Source: an uncultured Bacteroidota bacterium (GTDB lineage Bacteria; Bacteroidota; Bacteroidia; Flavobacteriales; Flavobacteriaceae). From it: a DNA stretch of 64,000 nucleotides. The stretch is from contig CACMZR010000007.1 in the NCBI GenBank assembly GCA_902618245.1, positions 45,844-109,843 on the forward strand, written 5' to 3'. Made by a program: the position numbers and the translations under genes. This document shows, in pieces, positions 1 through 9,064 of the stretch. Position 1 is the first letter of the stretch. Every line of letters starts with the position of its first letter. The notes below the pieces were generated by a model. The model had not been told where the DNA came from. It was given only the letters and a program-made list of their open reading frames with translations, and ran no database searches.

Positions 1-903
1 ATTACTTAGTTGTTCTTTTTGAAAAAGTTGCCATTTACTCAAAGTGTGTTTTTCTAAAAGATGGTGTGCCTTAATGATTATAATTGGAGCTGCAGCCTCA
101 AATCCAACTCTTCCCTTTATTCCAATGATAGTATCACCAACATGAATATCACGGCCTATTCCAAAATCTCGTGCTAAAATTTGTAGTCTTTGAATTAACT
201 CGAATGGTTTACCTTTTTTTCCATTAATAGCAAACAGTTCACCAGTTTTAAATTCTATTTGTAATTCTTCTGATTCAGATTTAATCACTTTACTTGGGTA
301 GGCTGACTCGGGTAAAGGATCCCGAGAGTTTAATGTTTCAGCACCACCTATGCTTATACCCCATAGTCCTGTATTAATTGAGTATTTAGCTTTCTCCCAA
401 GATATATTTATCCCATGTGAATTTAAATATTTAATCTCACTTTCTCTTGAGAGGTTTTGATCTCTAATTAGTGAAATAATTTCAATTTCTGGAGCTAAAA
501 TTTGAAAGATCATATCAAAACGAACTTGATCGTTACCTGCTCCTGTACTACCGTGGGCTATATATTTTGCATTTATTGATTTAGCATAGGAAACTATTTC
601 AACAGCCTGAATAATTCTTTCAGCACTTACAGATAAAGGGTAGGTATTATTTTTAAGCACATTTCCAAAAATTAAATATTTAACAATTTTGTTATAAAAA
701 GTTTCTAAACCGTCTACGTTTTTATACCTATAAGCACCTATTTCATAAGCTCTTTTCTCCATAGATTTGATATCATTATCTGAAAATCCTCCTGTATTTA
801 CGCAAACTGCATGTACTTCATGATTTTCTTGAGACAATTTCTTAAGACAATATGAGGTATCTAATCCACCACTATAAGCTAAAACTACTTTTTTCTGTTC
901 CAT
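1..903 (-). CDS. argG: Argininosuccinate synthase, partial (C-terminus beyond window)
   Basis: Joins citrulline and aspartate using ATP to form argininosuccinate, the next-to-last step of arginine synthesis, in the cytoplasm. The translation from the ATG at 903 opens MEQKKVVLAYSGGLDTSYC, the N-type ATP pyrophosphatase loop (SGGLDTS) diagnostic of the family. It runs 301 codons without a stop to the left edge; the family is usually about 390-400 residues, so roughly the last quarter is missing. It starts one base after the stop of the upstream GNAT gene, so the two are almost certainly one transcript. In Bacteroidota this pair commonly heads the arginine operon (argG, argC, argD and others), which should continue to the left. 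Confidence 0.95.
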   Translation of the reverse strand, partial: MEQKKVVLAYSGGLDTSYCLKKLSQENHEVHAVCVNTGGFSDNDIKSMEKRAYEIGAYRYKNVDGLETFYNKIVKYLIFGNVLKNNTYPLSVSAERIIQAVEIVSYAKSINAKYIAHGSTGAGNDQVRFDMIFQILAPEIEIISLIRDQNLSRESEIKYLNSHGINISWEKAKYSINTGLWGISIGGAETLNSRDPLPESAYPSKVIKSESEELQIEFKTGELFAINGKKGKPFELIQRLQILARDFGIGRDIHVGDTIIGIKGRVGFEAAAPIIIIKAHHLLEKHTLSKWQLFQKEQLSN

Positions 904-904
904 T

Positions 905-1489
905 TTATTTTTTTTTGTAAAATAAATTTGATCTAATGCTTTCATTATGGTTAGTCTTTCTTTTATTTTGTTCTGGATCGTAAAGCATTCCAGTGCACAA
1001 ACACATTTGTCTTTCTGTTCTTGTCAAGATGTCATAATTTTTACAAGTTTGACATCCTTTCCAAAATTCTGGATCATCTGTTAATTCTGAAAAGTGTACT
1101 GGCTTATAGCCAAGGTCATAATTTATTTTCATCACAGGCATACCTGTAGTAATTCCGAAGACTTTAGCTTTTGGATATTTTTTGAGGGAAAGTTCAAAAA
1201 CATGTTTTTTTATTTTTCTTGCTAGTCCTTTTCCTCTGTAATTTGGAGCAACTATTAATCCGGAATGTGCAACATATTTTCCATGTCCCCAAATTTCTAT
1301 ATAACAAAAACCTGCAAATTTTTCTAAATCTAGAGCTATAACAGCATTTCTATTTTCAATTTTTTTAGCAATATATTCAGGTGTCCTTCGGGCAATACCA
1401 GTACCCCTAACCTTCGCTGATTCATCGATGCAAAGACTTATTTCTTTAGAATATATAATATGTTCCGCTTTTGCGTTTAAAATTTTCAT
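905..1489 (-). CDS. GNAT family N-acetyltransferase of the arginine operon
   Basis: A 194-residue GNAT-fold acyltransferase. The acyl-CoA binding signature is visible around residues 83-93 (NYRGKGLARKI). The C-terminal part carries four cysteines in a CxxC...CxC arrangement (C146, C149, C163, C165), suggestive of a metal site. It lies directly upstream of argG with one base between stop and start. Bacteroidota often lack a classical ArgA, and a GNAT protein at this position is a plausible first-step glutamate N-acyltransferase; that role is inferred from context. The ATG at 1489 follows a long hairpin-rich leader. Substrate (acetyl- or succinyl-CoA, glutamate) cannot be read from sequence. 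Confidence 0.8.
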   Translation of the reverse strand: MKILNAKAEHIIYSKEISLCIDESAKVRGTGIARRTPEYIAKKIENRNAVIALDLEKFAGFCYIEIWGHGKYVAHSGLIVAPNYRGKGLARKIKKHVFELSLKKYPKAKVFGITTGMPVMKINYDLGYKPVHFSELTDDPEFWKGCQTCKNYDILTRTERQMCLCTGMLYDPEQNKRKTNHNESIRSNLFYKKK

Positions 1490-1522
1490 AAATATTTAAG
1501 TGAAATGTAAAATGAGATAAAA

Positions 1523-1601
1523 GGGGAGAAGGGCTTACCATACTCCAAAAAAGGTTACACCCCAATGGGGCGATAACGCAAGCGAAAAGTATTGGCTATC
1601 G
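1523..1601. other. GC-rich, hairpin-rich intergenic element (candidate structured RNA or operator)
   Basis: This stretch of the spacer between the divergent arginine genes and tilS is clearly more GC-rich than its flanks. Three hairpins can be drawn: GGAG (1525-1528) with CTCC (1543-1546); CCCC (1560-1563) with GGGG (1567-1570) around a 3-base loop; and CGATA (1571-1575) with TATCG (1597-1601), which contains an inner CGC-AA-GCG (1577-1584). It could be an RNA leader of the minus-strand arginine operon, whose first ATG is 34 bases away, or a DNA regulatory site. I do not recognise a named riboswitch. The rest of the spacer is A/T-rich and otherwise unremarkable. Confidence 0.35.
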
Positions 1602-1702
1602 TTGAAAATGTAATTAAACTAAAAAATTTATTTTCTGACATGATTATGCAAAATTCATGTAAAAATCTGAGAAAACAAAAAAAAAAATCTCTTTTCTCAA
1701 AA

Positions 1703-1735
1703 TTTGAAAAGAAATTACGCTAATTCTTAAATTTG
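1703..1735 (+). promoter_or_regulatory. Candidate Bacteroidota-type promoter of tilS
   Basis: TAAATTTG at 1728-1735 matches the Bacteroidota -7 consensus TAnnTTTG, and TTTG at 1703-1706 sits 21 bases upstream, where the -33 element is expected. Transcription would start near 1740, giving a leader of about 15 bases before the tilS ATG at 1755. Confidence 0.5.
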
Positions 1736-1754
1736 CATTTAGTTTGAAAAATGT

Positions 1755-3047
1755 ATGTCTGAGATTAATTTAAATCTTAAAAAGCTTACTAATAAAATTA
1801 TTCTTTTAGCTCATAGTGGTGGTGTGGATAGTTGTGTACTTGGTGATATTTTAATTCGTAGTAAAATCAAATTTTCCGTGGCACATTGCAATTTTCAATT
1901 AAGAGGTGAAGAAAGTGATAATGATTTGTTATTTGTAAAAAAGTGGTGCAAAAAAAATAGAATTAAATTTTATTACAAGATATTTAATTTGATAGATTAT
2001 AAGCTAAAAAATAAAAAAGGTATTCAAGAATCGGCCCGTGATTTAAGATATAAATGGTTTAATCACCTCACTACCAATAAAGGTTTTGATTATTTAGTAA
2101 CGGCACATCATTTAAATGATCAGTTTGAAACTTTTTTAATAAATGCATCAAGGGCATCAGGTATTTTTGGTTTGGTAGGAATTCCTGAATCAAACAAACT
2201 ACTTAGGCCTTTACTTAACGTAACAAAAATGCAAATTCTTGATTATGCAAAAAAAAATAATTTGGAATGGCGAGAAGACTCATCAAATACTAGCGAAGAT
2301 TATTTTCGCAATATAATTAGACATCAGGTTGTAAAACCTTTTGAGAATTATAAACCAAAAACTCTTAAAAATTTCAAAAAAACATTAGTGCATCTTAAAG
2401 ATGCTCAAGAATTTATATCTCATCAATTTGACAAGCTTAAAAAAGAGCTTTTTATTGAAAAAAACAAACATACATACATAGAGATTGAATCTTTAAAAAA
2501 AATAAAACCATTAAGTTTCAGTCTACACCATTTTTTTTCCCCTAAGGGATTTAATTCAAAGGAAGTAGAAAAATTAGTATTTTCTTCACCCGGAAAGCTA
2601 ATTCATAGTAAAAAATATCGTTTAATTCGTGACAGAAAATATTTGATATTATCCCCCTTGTTAAAAAAAGAAATTAATGAAATCTTAATTGATCTTGATA
2701 AGAAAAATTTAAAACTACCAATTCCTATTAAATGGGAATACATTTCAAATCTTGAAAAAAAAGCACATAAAAATAATGAGGTATTTTTAGATCGAGAAAC
2801 TTTGAAAAGTCCAATATCTTTAAGGAAATATAAAAATGGCGATTACTTTTATCCCTCTGGGATGAAAGGAAAAAAATTACTTAGTAAATTTTTCAAAGAT
2901 GAAAAATATTCACTTTTGGACAAAGAGGAACAATGGTTACTATGTTCTAATGGTGAAATTGTATGGATAATTGGAAAACGTTGTGATAATAGATTTCTAG
3001 CAAGACCAAACACAAAAAATAAATTACTAATGCGCGATTTGAGATGA
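1755..3047 (+). CDS. tilS: tRNA(Ile)-lysidine synthase TilS
   Basis: Modifies C34 of the CAU-anticodon isoleucine tRNA to lysidine, so that it reads AUA codons; essential in most bacteria. The ATP-pyrophosphatase loop SGGVDS is at residues 21-26 within LLAHSGGVDS. The usual downstream motifs follow (AHCNFQLRG, ESARDLRYKWF, TAHHLNDQFET), and the C-terminal substrate-binding TilS domain ends the 430-residue protein, a normal family length. The ATG at 1755 was preferred; an ATG four bases upstream is in another frame. The stop overlaps the start of the following dsbD reading frame by four bases (ATGA type), implying coupled translation. Confidence 0.95.
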   Translation: MSEINLNLKKLTNKIILLAHSGGVDSCVLGDILIRSKIKFSVAHCNFQLRGEESDNDLLFVKKWCKKNRIKFYYKIFNLIDYKLKNKKGIQESARDLRYKWFNHLTTNKGFDYLVTAHHLNDQFETFLINASRASGIFGLVGIPESNKLLRPLLNVTKMQILDYAKKNNLEWREDSSNTSEDYFRNIIRHQVVKPFENYKPKTLKNFKKTLVHLKDAQEFISHQFDKLKKELFIEKNKHTYIEIESLKKIKPLSFSLHHFFSPKGFNSKEVEKLVFSSPGKLIHSKKYRLIRDRKYLILSPLLKKEINEILIDLDKKNLKLPIPIKWEYISNLEKKAHKNNEVFLDRETLKSPISLRKYKNGDYFYPSGMKGKKLLSKFFKDEKYSLLDKEEQWLLCSNGEIVWIIGKRCDNRFLARPNTKNKLLMRDLR

Positions 3048-4171
3048 GAAAATTGATCTTGTTTATACTATACTGCACAACTATTAATGCCCAGATAATA
3101 GAACCTGTTAAATGGGAAACCTCTGTAAAAAAAGAAAATGATAGTATTTATACTATATATTTTAAAGCAAAAATATCAGGGGAGTGGCACCTATATTCTC
3201 AATTTTCTGATCCTAGTGGGGCTGTTCCTACGGAATTTATTTTTAATAAAAATCCTTCATATAAACTTATTAGAAATGTTCAAGAAAGTAATCCCATAAT
3301 ATCATATGATAATTATTTCGAAATGGAGCTTTCTTACTTTGAATCAAATGCATTATTTTCTCAACAAGTTCAAAGGCTTAGTTCCAGGCTAGAGCCAATC
3401 AATATTGAATTAAATTATCAAGCATGCAATGATAAATTATGCATTTTTAGAACAGAAAAATTTAAAATCCATTTAGATGGGCTCAAACAATCCTCATTCG
3501 AAATAGTCGATGATGAAAGTAAAATTCGTTCAGATGCATTGAGACTTGAACTAAAAGAAAAAGCTTTTTTAAGCGGTCCTAAAGTAGAAGAGGGAATATA
3601 TTCTTATTTCAATATTTTTCTTTTAGGATTTTTGGGCGGGTTTTTGGCTCTATTGACCCCCTGTGTATTTCCAATGATTCCTTTAACGGTTTCATATTTT
3701 TTAAAGCAATCAAGTTCTAATTCACGTGGGCTTATTAATGCTTCAGTATATGCTATTTTCATTGTATTAATTTATTTGATTCTTAGTCTCCCGTTCCATT
3801 TTATCAATTCACTTAATCCTGAATTTCTAAATACTATCGCTACAAATATTTTCTTAAACCTAATCTTTTTTGTTGTGTTTATAATTTTTGCTTTTTCTTT
3901 TTTTGGGTTTTACGAATTGACTCTACCGACATCTTGGAGTATGCGTACAGATAATTCTTCGTCATTGAATACTTTTATTGGTATCTTTTTTATGGCATTG
4001 ACATTGGCAATAGTTTCTTTTTCATGTACAGGGCCTATTTTAGGTTCTTTGCTGGCAGGTTCACTTACATCCGAGGGGGGGGGCTTTTCAATTATCTATT
4101 GGTATGCTAGGATTTGGACTGGCATTAGGACTGCCTTTTGGATTGTTGGCAATTTTTCCCAATTCACTTAA
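3044..4171 (+). CDS. dsbD: Thiol:disulfide interchange protein DsbD, N-terminal part (frame broken at poly-G)
   Basis: Carries electrons across the inner membrane to keep periplasmic thiols reduced. Present here are a signal peptide, the periplasmic N-terminal DsbD domain with a cysteine pair (ACNDKLC), and the first half of the membrane domain with its two buried cysteines (LLTPCVFP and FSCTGP). The normal sequence holds up to SEGG at about 4079; after the 9-G tract at 4075-4083 this frame continues as unrelated residues to a stop at 4171. The rest of the gene is in the next frame from 4083 onward. Reading eight Gs restores E-G-G-A-F-Q-L, matching the family, and would give a single protein of about 659 residues. 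Confidence 0.85.
   Translation: MRKLILFILYCTTINAQIIEPVKWETSVKKENDSIYTIYFKAKISGEWHLYSQFSDPSGAVPTEFIFNKNPSYKLIRNVQESNPIISYDNYFEMELSYFESNALFSQQVQRLSSRLEPINIELNYQACNDKLCIFRTEKFKIHLDGLKQSSFEIVDDESKIRSDALRLELKEKAFLSGPKVEEGIYSYFNIFLLGFLGGFLALLTPCVFPMIPLTVSYFLKQSSSNSRGLINASVYAIFIVLIYLILSLPFHFINSLNPEFLNTIATNIFLNLIFFVVFIIFAFSFFGFYELTLPTSWSMRTDNSSSLNTFIGIFFMALTLAIVSFSCTGPILGSLLAGSLTSEGGGFSIIYWYARIWTGIRTAFWIVGNFSQFT
4075..4083 (+). repeat. Poly-G tract (9 G) at the dsbD frameshift
   Basis: Nine consecutive G bases, conspicuous in this AT-rich sequence, lie exactly where the dsbD frame breaks. One G fewer joins the two halves perfectly. Explanations are slipped-strand phase variation, a recent mutation, transcriptional slippage, or a homopolymer sequencing error. 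Confidence 0.9.
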
Positions 4172-5021
4172 AAAGTTTCCAAAATCAGGGAGTTGGATGA
4201 ATTCAGTAAAGGTAATTTTAGGTTTTTTAGAATTAGCCTTAGCATTAAAATTTCTTTCAAATGCAGACTTAGTTGCTGGGTGGGGTATACTGAAAAGAGA
4301 GGTATTTTTAGGCTTATGGGTTATTTTGACCTTTATGCTTACCTTGCATCTCCTTGGATTTATAAAATTTCCCAACCAGAAAAAAGAAAGCATATCAAAA
4401 TTTAGATATTTTTTTAGTTCACTTTCTTTTGCATTAACAATATATCTTTTAGTTGGTATTTTCTCAAAGGATAATACACTTAAATTTTTGAGTGGTTTTC
4501 CACCACCAGTGTTTTACAGTTTTCAGGCCGATGAATCTGACTGCCCTTTAGGTTTAGAATGTTATAAGGACTTTGAAATTGGAAGAGAAAAGGCATTTGA
4601 CTTCAATAAGCCAATTCTATTAGACTTTACTGGCTGGGCATGTGTAAATTGCAGGAAAATGGAAGAAAATGTTTGGTCAGAACCTAGAGTTTATTCTTTA
4701 CTAAAAGATAATTTTATAATTATTTCACTTTATGTTGATGATAGAAAAAAATTAGATATTTCTGACCAATTTGACTATCAATACCCTAACGGGTCTATTA
4801 GAAATATAAATACTGTAGGTAAAAAGTGGGCTACTTTTCAAGCAATAAACTTTAAGACTGCTTCACAACCTTTTTACATACTTATGAACCCTAATGGTAC
4901 TTTATTAAACACACCAATTCAATATGTAGACTCCAAAACTTTCTATAAATGGCTTGAGATTGGTTTGGAAAATCAGTCAAAGATAATCCCCAAATTGAAG
5001 TATTTAAATTTAAGCAATTAA
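4104..5021 (+). CDS. dsbD: Thiol:disulfide interchange protein DsbD, C-terminal part (same gene, shifted frame)
   Basis: This is the second half of the DsbD membrane domain, with the conserved stretch GMLGFGLALGLPFGLL, followed by the C-terminal thioredoxin-like domain. The redox motif GWACVNCRKME (CxxC) is in the last 150 residues. The homologous frame is already open from 4083, just after the poly-G tract; the ATG at 4104 is an internal methionine and probably not a real start. If the frameshift is genuine, the cell makes a DsbD without its cytoplasm-facing electron path or its terminal thioredoxin domain, unless slippage repairs the frame. Confidence 0.8.
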   Translation: MLGFGLALGLPFGLLAIFPNSLKKFPKSGSWMNSVKVILGFLELALALKFLSNADLVAGWGILKREVFLGLWVILTFMLTLHLLGFIKFPNQKKESISKFRYFFSSLSFALTIYLLVGIFSKDNTLKFLSGFPPPVFYSFQADESDCPLGLECYKDFEIGREKAFDFNKPILLDFTGWACVNCRKMEENVWSEPRVYSLLKDNFIIISLYVDDRKKLDISDQFDYQYPNGSIRNINTVGKKWATFQAINFKTASQPFYILMNPNGTLLNTPIQYVDSKTFYKWLEIGLENQSKIIPKLKYLNLSN

Positions 5022-5023
5022 TC

Positions 5024-5061
5024 CTGTGTTGACTTAATATTTTAGTTTATCTAAAACACAG
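5024..5061. terminator. Hairpin between convergent dsbD and nitroreductase genes
   Basis: CTGTGTT (5024-5030) pairs with AACACAG (5055-5061), and an inner TTTTAG/CTAAAA pairing is possible. It begins just after the dsbD stop and lies between convergent genes. No clean T tract follows on either strand, so it is at best a weak terminator. Confidence 0.3.
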
Positions 5062-5076
5062 AATAAAAAAGTACTC

Positions 5077-5796
5077 CTACTTTGAAAAATAAACTTCTTT
5101 TAAAGGAAGACGAAACCTTTCACCATATAAACCATCTTCTTCTCTTATCCCACAGCCAATAACCATACTAATTTCTGCACTCTTAGGTAATTTGAGTAAT
5201 GATTTTAACCTAACTGAATCAAAACCTTCCATTGGACAAGTGTCATACCCCAAAGCCGCCATACTTATCATAAAACTTTGAGCTGCAAGCGCAGTACTTT
5301 TATGTCCTATAATTCTTATATCATTTCTTCTTACTTCACGATAGGTTACTTTTTTTAAACCTCTATAATAGGTTTTTATGTGATTGAAAAAACTTTTAAA
5401 ACCTTTACTTCCTCTATATAACTTTGGTATAGCTTTTTGATAATACTCAATGGCGCCCTTAATTTTTTCTTTGTCTTTTCCTTTGTTAGAAATCTTGATA
5501 AAATTAACATTTGAATTAATTCTCTCTGGCCATAAGTCCAAACGAACAACTGGGATAACTAACTCCTGAGCAGTCTTGGCTGCTGGTTGATTAAAACATA
5601 CTTTCACCACATTTTTCAAAAAATTTTCTGACTTAATATGATAAAATTCCCACAGTTGTAGATTACTGCTTGATGGAGAGAGAAGTGCTTGTTCAATACA
5701 TTTTTTGACGAGATTTGAATTTATACTTTTTTTTGGATTATAAATTCTTACTGATCTTCTAAATTTTATTGCTTCACTAACAGATTTTTCTTTCAT
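5077..5796 (-). CDS. Nitroreductase family protein
   Basis: An FMN-dependent NAD(P)H oxidoreductase of the nitroreductase superfamily, 239 residues. The FMN phosphate-binding start is visible as FRRSVRIYNP at residues 12-21, followed by the helix with SPSSSNLQLWEF. The C-terminal half carries the alanine-rich helix and MAALGYDTCPMEGFD, typical of the family. It sits two bases downstream of the aldehyde dehydrogenase gene, so the two are co-transcribed. The substrate (nitro compounds, quinones, enals) is not evident. Pairing with an aldehyde dehydrogenase suggests detoxification of reactive carbonyls or nitro compounds; this is inference. Confidence 0.85.
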   Translation of the reverse strand: MKEKSVSEAIKFRRSVRIYNPKKSINSNLVKKCIEQALLSPSSSNLQLWEFYHIKSENFLKNVVKVCFNQPAAKTAQELVIPVVRLDLWPERINSNVNFIKISNKGKDKEKIKGAIEYYQKAIPKLYRGSKGFKSFFNHIKTYYRGLKKVTYREVRRNDIRIIGHKSTALAAQSFMISMAALGYDTCPMEGFDSVRLKSLLKLPKSAEISMVIGCGIREEDGLYGERFRLPLKEVYFSK

Positions 5797-5798
5797 AA

Positions 5799-7181
5799 TT
5801 AAATTTGCTTTAGAATTCTTTTAATAATCCCTAAAGATTTTGGGTATGGTGGATAACGTTGAGGAAGGTCAAACCAAAATGGTCTTTTTACAATTGATTT
5901 TTTGTGACTAAATAATTTAAAACTATGTTCGGCGTGATAAGATCCTATTCCACTATTTCCAATTCCTCCAAATGGTAGTTTTTGATTTGTAAAATGAATC
6001 AGTGAATCATTGATTACTGCACCTCCAAAAGAATAATCTCTAATAAGTTGGGCAATAAACTTTTCATTATTACTGAATACATAAAACGCTAAAGGATTTT
6101 TCAATAATGACAAAACTGAGTCTAAATCCTCTAAATTATTATAACTCAAAATTGGTAAAATTGGACCAAAAATTTCTTCTTTGATTAATAAGCTATTAAT
6201 TTTTGGATTATCGACAATAGTAGGTCCAAAAAATAATTCATTTTTATTTCTGATTCCTCCATATAAAATATTTTGACCCTTAAGATCATTTTCCAATTTT
6301 TCGAAATGTTTTTCGTGAATTATTCTTCCATAATCTTTTGAATTTTTAGCATTTGATCCAAAAGCATTTTCAATTTCAATGATTATTGATTTTACAAGTG
6401 ATTCCTTTGTTTCTGATTTTACTAAAATATAATCGGGTGCAATACATGTTTGACCACAGTTCAAAAATTTTCCCCAAACAATCCTCCTTGCTGTTTTTTT
6501 TAGAGGTGTTGTTCCATCAACTATACAGGGACTTTTTCCCCCAAGTTCAAGGGTTATAGGAGTCAAAAAGTTTGCAGCTGCTCTTGCAATAATTTTACCT
6601 ACAACTGTGCTTCCAGTAAAAAAGATATAATCCCATTGTTCTTTAAGTAACTCTTGCGCAACTTTTGCATCTCCCTCAACAACAGATACCATTCCTCTAG
6701 GAAAAACTTTTGAAAGCAAACCTTTTAAAATTTTAGATGTGTGAGGAGCAGACTCTGATGGTTTTAAAATAACTGTATTTCCAGCTGCGATAGCACCTAT
6801 TAAAGGCACCAAAGCTAACTGAAATGGATAGTTCCAGGGTGATATCATTAGAATATTTCCATATGGTTCGGAAATAATATAGTCTTGGGATGGAAAATTG
6901 ATAAGGCTTCCCGATACCTTTACTGGAGCAGATAAAGCTTTTAGATTTTTTGTGAAAAAGTCAATCTCTTTTCTAATCATAAGTATTTCACTCGCAAATG
7001 ACTCAAAAATTGGTTTTTTTAAATCCTTATGTAAGGCTTCGAAAATTAAATTTTCATTTCCATCTATCACTCGTTTTAATTTTTTGAGATAATTAACACG
7101 AGATTTGATCTTTTGATTTTTATTTGTTTTGAAAAACTCCTGATGTGCCCTTTTTAATTCTGCAATTTTTAGGGAATCCAT
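5799..7181 (-). CDS. Aldehyde dehydrogenase, class 3 / fatty-aldehyde type
   Basis: Oxidises aldehydes to acids with NAD(P)+. The 460-residue length and lack of an N-terminal extension fit the ALDH3 group. Motifs in order: SPWNYPFQLAL (substrate/cofactor), ILKPSESAPHTS, the glutamate loop TLELGGKSPCIV, and the catalytic cysteine region NCGQTCIAPDY. The C-terminal PPYPKSLGIIKRILKQI resembles the tail of ALDH3 enzymes. The gene overlaps no neighbour and lies just upstream of the nitroreductase. A divergent 205-bp spacer separates it from ilvD. A medium-chain or fatty aldehyde substrate is likely by family but unproven. Confidence 0.88.
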   Translation of the reverse strand: MDSLKIAELKRAHQEFFKTNKNQKIKSRVNYLKKLKRVIDGNENLIFEALHKDLKKPIFESFASEILMIRKEIDFFTKNLKALSAPVKVSGSLINFPSQDYIISEPYGNILMISPWNYPFQLALVPLIGAIAAGNTVILKPSESAPHTSKILKGLLSKVFPRGMVSVVEGDAKVAQELLKEQWDYIFFTGSTVVGKIIARAAANFLTPITLELGGKSPCIVDGTTPLKKTARRIVWGKFLNCGQTCIAPDYILVKSETKESLVKSIIIEIENAFGSNAKNSKDYGRIIHEKHFEKLENDLKGQNILYGGIRNKNELFFGPTIVDNPKINSLLIKEEIFGPILPILSYNNLEDLDSVLSLLKNPLAFYVFSNNEKFIAQLIRDYSFGGAVINDSLIHFTNQKLPFGGIGNSGIGSYHAEHSFKLFSHKKSIVKRPFWFDLPQRYPPYPKSLGIIKRILKQI

Positions 7182-7386
7182 AAACTTAATTTATCTAATT
7201 CAATCAAATATAGTAGAAAAAAAGAGCGTATTTTTTTAACTAGTTGAATATGTAAAAAAAAATATGTAAAAATATTGTATATCAATTAGTTATAAATTAT
7301 AATACACCTTTGAGTATAAGACGAGGTTAAAACAAATTAAATAAACGACAATCACAAAATATAATTTCGTTTGTATATTAACGTTC

Positions 7387-9060
7387 ATGAAACTTAATAA
7401 ATATAGTCAAGCAGTCACACAGGACCCTACCCAGCCAGCAGCACAAGCGATGTTACACGCAATTGGTCTGTCGGATGATGATTTCCAAAAACCTCTAATT
7501 GGTATTGCGTCCACAGGCTATGAAGGTAATCCATGTAATATGCATTTGAATGGACTTGCCCAAAAAATAAAAACTGGTATTAATTCACAATCTTTGGTTG
7601 GTCTAATTTTTAATACAATAGGTGTTAGTGATGGAATATCTATGGGAACTTCTGGTATGCGATATTCCTTACCTTCAAGAGATATTATTGCAGATTCTAT
7701 CGAGACAGTGGTACAGGGGATGTCTTATGACGGTGTAGTTACCATTGTAGGGTGTGATAAAAATATGCCTGGAGCACTTATAGCTATGTTACGTTTGAAT
7801 AGACCTTCTATTTTGATGTATGGAGGAACTATTGCAGCAGGATGTCATAACAATAAAGAGCTCGATGTTGTATCTGCATTCGAAGCCTGGGGTGAAAAGG
7901 TTGCAGGTAAAATTGATGACTCCGAATACAAAAACATAATAAAAAATGCTTGTCCAGGAGCTGGTGCGTGTGGGGGTATGTATACAGCTAATACAATGGC
8001 GTCAGCTATAGAGGCATGCGGGATGTCTTTACCTTTTAATTCTTCTAATCCTGCTGTAAGTGATCAAAAAAATGATGAATGTGAAAATTTAGGTTTTTAT
8101 CTTAAAAGTTTATTAGAAAAAGATTTAAAACCTCGTGATATTCTCACAAGAAAATCTCTTGAAAATGCATTACGTTTAATTACAGTACTTGGTGGATCAA
8201 CAAATGCTGTACTTCATTTTTTAGCTATAGCAAAAGCAGCCCAAATTGATCTAAGTATTGATGATTTTCAGAAAATTAGTGATTCAACCCCATTTTTAGC
8301 TGATCTTAAACCAAGTGGGAAATATTTGATGAAAGATTTGCATGCTGTTGGAGGTGTTCCAGCAGTTATGAAATATATGTTGGAATTAGGTATGTTACAT
8401 GGAGATTGTATAACTGTTACAGGTAAGACCTTAGAAGAAAATCTAAAAAAAGTTTCTCCTCTATCTCCAAACCAAGATGTAATACTATCTATTGATAAAC
8501 CAATTAAAAAAACAGGCCATATTCGAATTTTAAAAGGTAATCTTGCTGAAAAGGGATCAGTTGCTAAAATTACAGGTAAAGAGGGTTTAGTTTTTAAAGG
8601 TCCAGCAAGGGTTTTTGATGGAGAGTTCGCTGCTAATCAGGGAATTAAATCTGGAAAAGTTTTGTCTGGAGATGTTGTTGTTATACGTTACGAAGGACCC
8701 AAAGGAGGACCTGGAATGCCTGAAATGCTTAAGCCCACTGCAGCAATTATGGGTGCAGGATTAGGTAAAAGCGTCGCTCTTATTACTGATGGACGTTTTT
8801 CAGGAGGCACGCATGGATTTGTTGTTGGGCATATTGTACCTGAGGCACAAGAAGGTGGTGTTATAGCAATTATTCAGGATGGAGATCAAATTACCATTGA
8901 TGCTCAAAAAAATACTATAAATGTTAACATTTCCGACAAAGAGTTAGAAGTCAGGAAAGCAAAATGGACAAAGCCACCATATAAATTTGAAGAAGGAGTA
9001 TTATATAAATATATAAAAAGTGTCGCTACTGCATCAGAGGGATGTGTAACTGATTCATAA
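7387..9060 (+). CDS. ilvD: Dihydroxy-acid dehydratase IlvD
   Basis: Dehydrates 2,3-dihydroxy-acids to 2-oxo-acids in isoleucine and valine synthesis; an iron-sulfur enzyme. The three cluster cysteines are visible: C50 (GNPCNMH), C123 (GCDKNMPGA, with K125 as the magnesium-ligating lysine) and C195 ([14 protein letters not shown]). The C-terminal GRFSGGTHG loop is present and the length is 557 residues. It is the first gene of a six-gene co-directional operon. The 205-bp upstream region has a near-match -7 element CACCTTTG (7305-7312) but no well-placed -33 element. I found no leader peptide rich in branched-chain codons. Four bases separate its stop from ilvB. Confidence 0.97.
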   Translation: MKLNKYSQAVTQDPTQPAAQAMLHAIGLSDDDFQKPLIGIASTGYEGNPCNMHLNGLAQKIKTGINSQSLVGLIFNTIGVSDGISMGTSGMRYSLPSRDIIADSIETVVQGMSYDGVVTIVGCDKNMPGALIAMLRLNRPSILMYGGTIAAGCHNNKELDVVSAFEAWGEKVAGKIDDSEYKNIIKNACPGAGACGGMYTANTMASAIEACGMSLPFNSSNPAVSDQKNDECENLGFYLKSLLEKDLKPRDILTRKSLENALRLITVLGGSTNAVLHFLAIAKAAQIDLSIDDFQKISDSTPFLADLKPSGKYLMKDLHAVGGVPAVMKYMLELGMLHGDCITVTGKTLEENLKKVSPLSPNQDVILSIDKPIKKTGHIRILKGNLAEKGSVAKITGKEGLVFKGPARVFDGEFAANQGIKSGKVLSGDVVVIRYEGPKGGPGMPEMLKPTAAIMGAGLGKSVALITDGRFSGGTHGFVVGHIVPEAQEGGVIAIIQDGDQITIDAQKNTINVNISDKELEVRKAKWTKPPYKFEEGVLYKYIKSVATASEGCVTDS

Positions 9061-9064
9061 ACGT

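Noticed and set aside
4193..4405. 70-codon ORF inside the dsbD C-terminal half
   Set aside because: Third reading frame of the same DNA, without homology; the DsbD frame is clearly conserved.
7182..7386. Possible attenuator or leader peptide before ilvD
   Set aside because: The only ATGs are followed at once by stop codons, and there is no run of Ile/Leu/Val codons or terminator-like hairpin.
8919..8932. Perfect 14-bp palindrome AAATGTTAACATTT, similar to the repeat at 59857
   Set aside because: It lies inside ilvD coding sequence for ordinary residues and is not near a promoter; probably chance.
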